NCBI GenBank assembly: GCA_964530915.1
Contig: CAZHCK010000086.1
Span: 1-10,075 of the forward strand
Direction of reading: 5' to 3'
Origin: Cloacibacterium sp964530915
GTDB lineage: Bacteria; Bacteroidota; Bacteroidia; Flavobacteriales; Weeksellaceae
Length of the DNA: 10,075 nt
Each line of letters begins with the position of its first letter. Position 1 is the stretch's first letter. The notes under the pieces were generated by a model. The model did not search any database. It was not told the DNA's origin and saw only the letters and a program-made list of their open reading frames with translations. The position numbers and the translations under genes are program-made. Of this stretch, positions 1 through 4,757 are shown in pieces.

Positions 1-216
1 GGTTATAGTTTTGATACTAAATATAGTTTTTTAATAAAAAAAAGTAATGATACAGTTTCTATCATTGATTATGACGGACATGAACAAATAATAATAAATA
101 GAAAAAATAAAGAAGGTGTTAAGAAACTTTTATCAAAAAAGGGGGAGCAAGTATATAGTGACTTATTGAATTCCCGCCCGCTCTGCGAAGTTTGTAACTT
201 CGTAGCAGATAAATAA
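1..216 (+). CDS. 3' end of an unidentified gene
   Basis: Frame 1 is open from the window edge to a TAA at 214-216, giving 71 residues of a C-terminus (starts GYSFDTKYSF, ends EVCNFVADK). I do not recognise the family. The first 56 or so residues are Lys/Ile/Asn-rich, as expected of AT-rich flavobacterial coding sequence. The last 15 residues are encoded by a GC-richer stretch containing a hairpin (183-208), so the natural C-terminus may have been replaced when a palindromic repeat landed there. A good intrinsic terminator follows within a few bases, which supports this as a real transcribed gene end. The start is outside the window. Confidence 0.55.
   Translation, partial: GYSFDTKYSFLIKKSNDTVSIIDYDGHEQIIINRKNKEGVKKLLSKKGEQVYSDLLNSRPLCEVCNFVADK
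183..208. repeat. REP-like palindromic hairpin
   Basis: CGAAGTT (186-192) and AACTTCG (196-202) form a perfect 7-bp stem with a TGT loop. The outer CTG (183-185) and CAG (206-208) extend it past a TAG bulge. The element is GC-richer than its surroundings and overlaps the last codons of the gene ending at 216. It looks like a dispersed extragenic palindrome of the sort found at gene ends in flavobacteria. That it is repeated in the genome is inference; only one copy is in this window. Confidence 0.4.
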
Positions 217-219
217 AAG

Positions 220-254
220 AAAACGCTAACTGTAAGAAGGTTAGCGTTTTTTGT
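220..254 (+). terminator. Rho-independent terminator of the gene ending at 216
   Basis: AAAACGCTAAC (220-230) pairs perfectly with GTTAGCGTTTT (240-250) around a 9-nt loop. A T-rich tract (TTTTTTG) follows on the + strand. It lies 3 bases after the stop codon, the classic position for terminating the upstream gene. The A-run on its left side means it could also act on minus-strand transcripts reading through from the guide-RNA region. Confidence 0.85.
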
Positions 255-485
255 TATAAAAAAATTAGATATTACTAATTCTATAATCCCCGCTTTTGGG
301 GCTCCTTCTAACAGGTGAAAATTTTAATCTACGTTTTCTAAAATTCATAAAATGTAGTATTAATAATAGTTATATAACATGGCTACCTCTAAAAAGCCAT
401 CAATTTTAGTGTTCGCTTTTTAAAATAGTATTTCATTAGGTAAAATACTGTTTCGTGGTAAGTTGTAATTTCTATAATATAAAAT
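255..485. other. Non-coding spacer with AT-rich hairpins
   Basis: I see no convincing gene here. It holds three inverted repeats: CCCC/GGGG (288-291/298-301), ATGGCT/AGCCAT (379-384/395-400) and AGTATTT/AAATACT (427-433/443-449). All lie on the distal side of the candidate guide RNA, so they could form its transcript's 3' tail or processing/termination structures if transcription continues past 486. None has the tight GC stem plus T-tract of a standard terminator. Confidence 0.4.
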
Positions 486-590
486 AAAAAAAGAACCCAC
501 GCCGTTGTATATACCCTCAAGTATTTAGTGAGTGTTCAAGACCTCACCTTACGGGTGTACAAGCACCCTCGTTGTATTTTTTCAACTATC
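486..590 (-). ncRNA. Candidate guide RNA of the dCas12f-sigmaE system
   Basis: Position and structure suggest a single-guide RNA: it begins at the dCas12f stop codon and reads in the same direction. On the minus strand I see GTTG (586-583) able to pair with CAAC at 574-571 or at 507-504; a hairpin GGGTG/CACCC (568-564/557-553); a hairpin GTGAG/CTCAC (547-543/532-528); and a short ATAC/GTAT stem (524-521/514-511). The heptamer ATACAAC occurs twice (577... region at 571 and 510-504). The second copy, ending CAAC as Cas12f repeats do, is followed by a GC-rich stretch GGCGTGGGTTC (503-493) and seven Ts (492-486). I infer that the scaffold ends at about 504 and the guide starts at 503 or 502. The T-run may end the transcript. 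No CRISPR array or second spacer is present. The exact 5' and 3' ends and the guide boundary are unverified. Confidence 0.5.
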
Positions 591-1680
591 CAATAATCAA
601 TTCAATACCCGCTTTTTCAGCTTTGTATTTTATCATAGACTGCAACTCATAGTAACTCCAATTGCGAAGCACAAATTCCTGTTCTTGGGCAATGCCAATC
701 TTGTCTTCCTGATTTTTAAGAATAAGCGTGCCTGCCTGTTGCTGAATGCAAAAATCAATAAGCCGTCTGCTGTAGACATGAAGTCGATGGTTAACAAACC
801 GACTTTCCAAATGCTCTCGATTAAAAAGAGCCTTTTGCTTGCGTTTAGCTCCTTTTCCAGAACGGGCAGAAGCAATACCCGCTTGAAGCCTTTTTTGACT
901 AGCCTGTATAGCCAACCTGCGGTAGAGAAATTCCTCCTTACTGCCTATAGTAATGCGCGCTTGATGGACTTTCGCTACAATAGGATGTTCTAGAGACAAA
1001 AAAGCTTCAGCTATAATTTCAGGTTTCAAAGAATGTTCCTCTTTTTCAAATTCAAATACCGCAAGCCAATACATTTTTTGGTCTTTCAATTGTATCTGCG
1101 AGGTACACAGTTTTATTTCACCCTTTAAAAGCCTTTCCATAATCAATCGCTTATCTGTATAGTCTTTCCCCAGATATGTTTTCATAGGAATGGCAAATGC
1201 ATTAAAACAAAACGCTTTCTTTTCATTATCATACCTCATTTTGCTGATGCATTTCACAGGAAGTGGAATAGGGATGTCTTTTCTATAATTCCTCAAAGAT
1301 TTCAATCCCTGCCAATAATGAGCTTTCTCTTTAGAAAAAACAGACTGAATCGTATTGTTCAGGCTTCCCAAAATATCAGTAGGGATTTCCCCTTTGAATT
1401 TGTCAAAAACCATGCGTGCCGTAGTGTTGGTTTTAGAACGGTTAAAGAGTCCCTTTTCATCCTTGTTGACATCCGCCAACTTATATTGAATCTCTTCCGT
1501 GAAATAAAAGAAATCCTTCATCATTTCCTGAACATAAAGATGAGAAACAATAAAATTTGCAGCCCTATAACATCGGTTCTGATAGCGGTAGAGCTTTTCC
1601 CACATCTCATTTCTCTCATCGTTGGGAACATCCAGAACCAACTGAATTCTTCGGGTAAGGAGAATGGTAGATTTTTCCAT
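586..1680 (-). CDS. Nuclease-dead Cas12f/TnpB-like RNA-guided DNA-binding protein
   Basis: This 364-residue protein has the Cas12f/TnpB layout: an N-terminal WED/REC-like helical part (about 1-215), then a RuvC-like fold. At the RuvC-I strand, where active enzymes read GIDxG, it reads LSLEHP with Glu231 in place of the Asp. The bridge/lid helix is present (RSGKGAKRKQKALF, 273-286). At RuvC-II, where active enzymes read IVIEDL, it reads LILKNQ with Lys322 in place of the Glu. It stops at about the point where TnpB continues into the CxxC zinc ribbon and RuvC-III Asp, so both are absent. It should therefore bind a guide RNA and DNA without cutting. The ATG is one base after the sigma-factor stop codon, indicating translational coupling and a shared complex. 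No TnpA or transposon ends are visible, so this is a domesticated form. Family placement is from motif reading; the role in RNA-guided transcription is inferred from the sigma partner and from reported dCas12f-sigmaE systems. Confidence 0.85.
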   Translation of the reverse strand: MEKSTILLTRRIQLVLDVPNDERNEMWEKLYRYQNRCYRAANFIVSHLYVQEMMKDFFYFTEEIQYKLADVNKDEKGLFNRSKTNTTARMVFDKFKGEIPTDILGSLNNTIQSVFSKEKAHYWQGLKSLRNYRKDIPIPLPVKCISKMRYDNEKKAFCFNAFAIPMKTYLGKDYTDKRLIMERLLKGEIKLCTSQIQLKDQKMYWLAVFEFEKEEHSLKPEIIAEAFLSLEHPIVAKVHQARITIGSKEEFLYRRLAIQASQKRLQAGIASARSGKGAKRKQKALFNREHLESRFVNHRLHVYSRRLIDFCIQQQAGTLILKNQEDKIGIAQEQEFVLRNWSYYELQSMIKYKAEKAGIELIIG

Positions 1681-1681
1681 G

Positions 1682-2497
1682 TTAATGAGGCATTACACTG
1701 TTGTTCTGATGTTGTAGATATTGATACGCACACAGAAATTCACGGTGCACTTCCTTTTCAGACAATTGAAGCTCTTGGGCGATTACAGAGAAAGAGGCTT
1801 TTTGTTCAAACCTTCTTTTCAAAATTTCAAGTTGTTGAGGACTAATTTTATCCCTTGGTTGTTCTTGCACAGATATTTTTTCCTTAGGCGGTTCAAAACC
1901 ACTGCCTTTAATAATCTTTCTAAGGTCTTGGATGGCGTTGTTCACCTCATTGCTAATTTGGGTTACACTGCTTCCCATAGCCTCGGCGATGGGCTTATAC
2001 TGAAAACCATATTCCAAACAGAGTTCTAGGAGGTGTTTTCTTTTGGAATCTAGAACGTTTAATACCTTCTTCACTTCATCCCATCTTTTTTGTTCAGTTT
2101 CTTGATGGTGGAGATGCTCTTTATCATGCGCAGGGTCGTAACCCGCAAGATAATCCTGATAGTTTTCGTAGCGTTCTAGAGAATTGATAAGCTTTGTAAA
2201 TTTGTTTCTGGGAGACCTGTAATAGGTGAGGCACTCTCTCTTCAAAACAAAGCGTAGAAAACCCAAAATATGACCCGGACTTTCTATAGCATCACGATGC
2301 AGCCAAAGTTTAAGAAAAACATCCTGCACAAGCGTTTCCACCACAAAATCATCCTCTAGCAATTGTTTCCCGTGCCAGAAAAGAAGTCTTTGATAGCGTG
2401 CATAAATAGGTGCTAAAGAATGGGGGTCGCCTTTTTTCAGCAGAGAGTAAAGCTGTTGGTCGTTTAGGGTTCGGGGCAAAGAATTTGTACTTTTCAT
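1682..2497 (-). CDS. ECF-type (sigmaE-like) RNA polymerase sigma factor, partner of dCas12f
   Basis: The 271-residue protein has a sigma-2 domain at about residues 24-95 (core-binding helix around VQDVFLKLW, 57-65) and a linker rich in charged residues. A sigma-4 helix-turn-helix lies at about 138-196 (YGFQYKPIAEAMGSSVTQIS). ECF factors normally end near 180-200 residues. This one continues for about 70 more, including a second HTH-like segment at about 218-262 (QLEILKRRF ... FSVIAQELQLSEKEV). No anti-sigma or FecR/SusC genes adjoin it, unlike most Bacteroidota ECF loci. Instead it is followed after one base by dCas12f. I infer that it is delivered to promoters by the dCas12f-guide complex rather than by its own promoter recognition, and that the extra C-terminal domain may contact dCas12f. 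The start ATG at 2497 follows a long structured leader. Confidence 0.85.
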   Translation of the reverse strand: MKSTNSLPRTLNDQQLYSLLKKGDPHSLAPIYARYQRLLFWHGKQLLEDDFVVETLVQDVFLKLWLHRDAIESPGHILGFLRFVLKRECLTYYRSPRNKFTKLINSLERYENYQDYLAGYDPAHDKEHLHHQETEQKRWDEVKKVLNVLDSKRKHLLELCLEYGFQYKPIAEAMGSSVTQISNEVNNAIQDLRKIIKGSGFEPPKEKISVQEQPRDKISPQQLEILKRRFEQKASFSVIAQELQLSEKEVHREFLCAYQYLQHQNNSVMPH

Positions 2498-2549
2498 AAG
2501 CAGTGTGTTTTAGGGGGAAGAAACTGCTTCGATCATGAAGAAGAATTCT

Positions 2550-2709
2550 TGGCACTTTCATACACACTTGCTACATCTTGCCCAATAGAAAAGGCGTGGA
2601 ACTCAACTTACCGACCGGTGGTACTGGCATACCAAGCAACGATAAGCGAGCCCACGCCAAGGTCGTGGGCACATTTACTTATCCTCTCGTTGCTTTTTGA
2701 AAAGTGCCA
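2550..2709 (-). promoter_or_regulatory. Structured leader RNA of the sigma/dCas12f operon
   Basis: The region is closed by TGGCACTTT (2550-2558) pairing with AAAGTGCCA (2701-2709). Inside lies a long arm: AAGCAACG/CGTTGCTT (2634-2641/2688-2695), ATAAG/CTTAT (2642-2646/2678-2682) and an apical GCCCACG/CGTGGGC hairpin (2650-2656/2664-2670). A TGGTA/TACCA hairpin (2619-2623/2630-2634) adjoins it. An alternative helix, GGCGTGG (2593-2599) with CCACGCC (2652-2658), would compete with the apical hairpin, as in attenuators and riboswitches. It lies between the candidate promoter and the sigma start, so the minus strand is probably transcribed. I do not recognise the class, and a stand-alone small RNA is also possible. 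Together with its flanks it explains the gap 2498-2839. Confidence 0.5.
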
Positions 2710-2789
2710 GTTTTCCAGTCGAGAATCTAAGCAATAGCTTCTATTTTTTTGAACTATCGCAAAATTACATATATGCGTTGTAATTTTTA

Positions 2790-2820
2790 CAAATATAAAC
2801 AAAATAATTTAATTACGGTC
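2790..2820 (-). promoter_or_regulatory. Candidate promoter of the sigma/dCas12f operon
   Basis: On the minus strand TATATTTG (2797-2790) fits the Bacteroidota -7 box TAnnTTTG exactly. The -33 position (about 2820-2817) lacks a clear TTTG and falls inside the palindrome at 2811-2834, as expected of an activator- or repressor-controlled promoter. Transcription would start near 2783 and give a leader of about 285 nt. Confidence 0.45.
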
Positions 2821-2834
2821 GAACGACCGTAATT
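2811..2834. promoter_or_regulatory. Perfect palindrome, probable operator
   Basis: AATTACGGTCG (2811-2821) and CGACCGTAATT (2824-2834) are perfect inverted repeats separated by AA. The site lies between the sigma operon promoter and the divergent HTH gene and overlaps the operon's expected -33 position. A terminator role is unlikely because no gene ends here on either strand, although Ts do follow on the + strand. The adjacent small HTH protein is the natural candidate to bind it; that is inference. Confidence 0.55.
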
Positions 2835-2863
2835 TTTTAATGATAAAATATTTCTTTTGTTAT

Positions 2864-3097
2864 ATGATTGACATAAACGAGAAAATCTGTACTTATATAA
2901 CCAAAAATTGGTTAATTCCTTGGCTTAAAGAAAATAAGTCACAGAACTCATTTGCTAAAAATCATGATATTGAAGAAAGTACTGTAAGAAAAATTAAAAG
3001 TGATACTACTTACAGAATTCCTGTTGAAACACTTTATAAAATCTGTAAAGCAAGAAAAATTACTCTTGAACAATTTTTTAAACTCATAAACGAATAA
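2864..3097 (+). CDS. Small XRE-like helix-turn-helix protein
   Basis: This 77-residue protein starts at ATG 2864; an in-frame ATG at 2840 would add MIKYFFCY, which looks unlike coding N-terminus and abuts the palindrome, so I prefer 2864. Neither start has a Shine-Dalgarno site. A helix-turn-helix spans about residues 28-46 (QNSFAKNHDIEESTVRKIK), followed by IPVETLYKICKARKITLEQF, a pattern usual in XRE/Cro-like regulators. It probably binds DNA as a dimer. Its closest likely site is the palindrome just upstream, which would let it control itself and the divergent sigma/dCas12f operon. A terminator follows directly. It could instead serve the TIR gene, but that gene has its own promoter and lies on the opposite strand. 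Confidence 0.75.
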   Translation: MIDINEKICTYITKNWLIPWLKENKSQNSFAKNHDIEESTVRKIKSDTTYRIPVETLYKICKARKITLEQFFKLINE

Positions 3098-3124
3098 AAC
3101 ACCAACGAGAGTTAGTGTTTTTTA
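3097..3124. terminator. Intrinsic terminator, probably bidirectional
   Basis: AAACACCAAC (3097-3106) pairs with GTTAGTGTTT (3111-3120) with one C-A mismatch and a GAGA loop. T7 follows on the + strand. It starts at the last base of the HTH stop codon. The minus-strand reading ends in GGTGTTTTATT, so it may also terminate the convergent TIR-TPR gene. Confidence 0.8.
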
Positions 3125-3181
3125 TTTATTAGATCATTTAAATTTTATTTTTTTACATAGAACATCTTAGCAGAAGTTTTT

Positions 3182-4387
3182 TTATCCTTTATTTGATTTA
3201 ATCATAATGTCAATTATATCTTTGTAGTATCCATTTTTATCAAGTTCTTTAGCTTTCAAATAATACTGATTACCTAAGTCAAATTCTCTTTTCTCTAACT
3301 TTAAATAATTAGCATACATTAAAATAGCATTAATATGATTTTGGTTTACAGCAACTATGACATGTTTTTCAAATTTATTTTTATCAATTAATCTATAAAT
3401 ACTTGCTAGATTGCTATGAGCACTTGGATTATTTTCATCAAATAAAAGTATACTTTCATTTAATTCGATTGCTTTTTCAATATTTTTTATATGATTCTTG
3501 TAAAGTACAGCTAAATTTAATCTAGCTGTTTCTGATGTTGGATTTGCTATAATTGATTTTTCATATGCTTTTTTAGCTTCCTCAAAATTTAGATATAATA
3601 ATTCATAAACTTGTCCTAAATTATTCCAAGCAGAAAAATTCAACTCATTTAATTCAATAGCTTTTTTATAATTTTTAATGGCATAATCTTTTTGACCTAA
3701 ATCTTTATATGCATCAGCGAGTATGTTATAACAAGCTGTATTTTCAAATTTAGTTTTAGCTATAAAACTTTTAATTGCTTTTAACTTTTTAAGAGGGTTT
3801 GATAAAGAATCTATAGGTATGAGTTCTAGTAACTTTTGAGAATTTGGTTCAATATCGATACGATCAAATAGTACTTTATAAGAATCCTTAAAAAAATCTA
3901 TTGGTTTAAGAGATACACAATCTTTCAATTTAGTTAAGAAAAAATCTATATTTTGTGAGATGTTTTTTATGTTTTTTAATTCTTCTAAAGATGAAAGTGC
4001 ATTTGTTGGATCTATTTCTTTTATTGTTTCAGAAATTAGTTTTTCTTTTTCTTGCCAATATCTAACATAATTCATACGCTCAATAATATCAAAATATTTT
4101 GCATCAGTAATAATTGGTAAAATCTTCCCCCAAACGAATTTATCATCTTTCAATAATTGTAGTACTTCATACATACAGTTTGTCGATTTCAGATAACTAT
4201 CTGAAATAATTAATATAGCATACTTTGAATCCCTAATTTTATGCATGAAATTCTGGATGCTTTCAGTATATGATATATTATGATTGTCTTTTACGATTGA
4301 TAAACCAATCAATGAAAGGTCAGAATAAATTTTATCAGCTATATCTTTATTATTCCAAGAATACGAAATGAAGATGTCATTTGTCAT
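3182..4387 (-). CDS. TIR-domain protein with TPR repeats, probable antiphage effector
   Basis: The 401-residue protein opens with a TIR domain (about 1-130): the first strand and BB region IFISYSWNNKD (5-15), then IISDSYLKSTNCMYEVLQLL. Glu74 in the CMYE motif is at the position of the catalytic glutamate of TIR NADases. A helical linker follows (about 130-215). Tetratricopeptide repeats run from about 217 to 385, with several consensus-like units (YNILADAYKDLGQKDYAI, AWNNLGQVYELLYLNFEEA). Known bacterial TIR proteins degrade NAD+ or make cyclic ADP-ribose signals after phage sensing; the TPRs would be the sensing or oligomerisation part. No partner such as ThsA adjoins it, so it may be a single-gene system. 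It has its own promoter just upstream. Function is inferred from domains. Confidence 0.8.
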   Translation of the reverse strand: MTNDIFISYSWNNKDIADKIYSDLSLIGLSIVKDNHNISYTESIQNFMHKIRDSKYAILIISDSYLKSTNCMYEVLQLLKDDKFVWGKILPIITDAKYFDIIERMNYVRYWQEKEKLISETIKEIDPTNALSSLEELKNIKNISQNIDFFLTKLKDCVSLKPIDFFKDSYKVLFDRIDIEPNSQKLLELIPIDSLSNPLKKLKAIKSFIAKTKFENTACYNILADAYKDLGQKDYAIKNYKKAIELNELNFSAWNNLGQVYELLYLNFEEAKKAYEKSIIANPTSETARLNLAVLYKNHIKNIEKAIELNESILLFDENNPSAHSNLASIYRLIDKNKFEKHVIVAVNQNHINAILMYANYLKLEKREFDLGNQYYLKAKELDKNGYYKDIIDIMIKSNKG

Positions 4388-4414
4388 AATTTTTTTTTAA
4401 CGAAAAAGTATTAG

Positions 4415-4444
4415 CAAATTTAAAAAATTCACAAACGTAGCAAA
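4415..4444 (-). promoter_or_regulatory. Promoter of the TIR-TPR gene
   Basis: On the minus strand TTTG (4444-4441), an 18-bp spacer and TAAATTTG (4422-4415) closely match the Bacteroidota TTTG-N19-TAnnTTTG promoter. The start codon lies about 28 bp beyond the -7 box, giving a short leader. No Shine-Dalgarno site is visible; an A/T-rich run precedes the ATG. Confidence 0.6.
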
Positions 4445-4677
4445 TTCTTTTTCAGATTGTTAAAACTAGAAAATAAATTAATATGAAACCGTAAGTTCGC
4501 CGATTCTTTTTTTTTAAATATAAAAAGTAGCAACAGCGAATAAAAACTTTATAATTTTAATCTAAGTTGTTTCCATAAAACAAGTGAAGAAATTTGCATT
4601 TGTAAAATCAGTATTAAAAAACTTCAATAACTCAATTTTAAGCATTCTCAATTTTAGAATTTTGAATCTTAACTAAA

Positions 4678-4718
4678 AAACAAACCTCACTAAAATTGCT
4701 TCTAAAGAGGTAATGTTT
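4678..4718 (-). terminator. Candidate terminator of the ATPase gene
   Basis: On the minus strand an AAACA-A-ACCTC / GAGGT-AA-TGTTT stem (4714-4718 plus 4707-4711 with 4684-4688 plus 4678-4682) has a small internal loop and an 18-nt loop, and leads into a T-rich run. It lies about 40-80 bp past the ATPase stop codon. The rest of the 4388-4757 gap is very AT-rich and shows only the TIR promoter. Confidence 0.4.
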
Positions 4719-4757
4719 ATTTAAAATAAAATGGTAGTTGTGCAACATTTACCGATG

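Noticed and set aside
486..590. CRISPR array for Cas12f
   Set aside because: Only short heptamer repeats are seen (ATACAAC twice), with no regularly spaced full-length repeats and no cas1 or cas2.
532..993. Open frame of 153 codons on the + strand opposite the dCas12f 3' end
   Set aside because: It is antisense to a well-supported gene and the guide-RNA region, and its sequence has no domain character.
586..1680. Active IS200/IS605-type transposon with TnpB
   Set aside because: No TnpA gene or transposon end hairpins are present, RuvC residues are lost, and the gene is coupled to a sigma factor.
2549..2575. Sigma-54 promoter suggested by TTGGCAC ... TTGCT
   Set aside because: The GG and GC elements are not 10 bp apart as required; the TGGCAC is one arm of the closing stem.
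2550..2709. MITE or insertion-sequence remnant with TGGCACTTT terminal inverted repeats
   Set aside because: No target-site duplication flanks the arms and the interior forms RNA-like nested helices; a transcribed leader fits better.
2549..2737. Possible 62-residue gene in the sigma operon leader
   Set aside because: The region is better explained by nested inverted repeats, and the peptide shows no protein-like pattern or translation signal.
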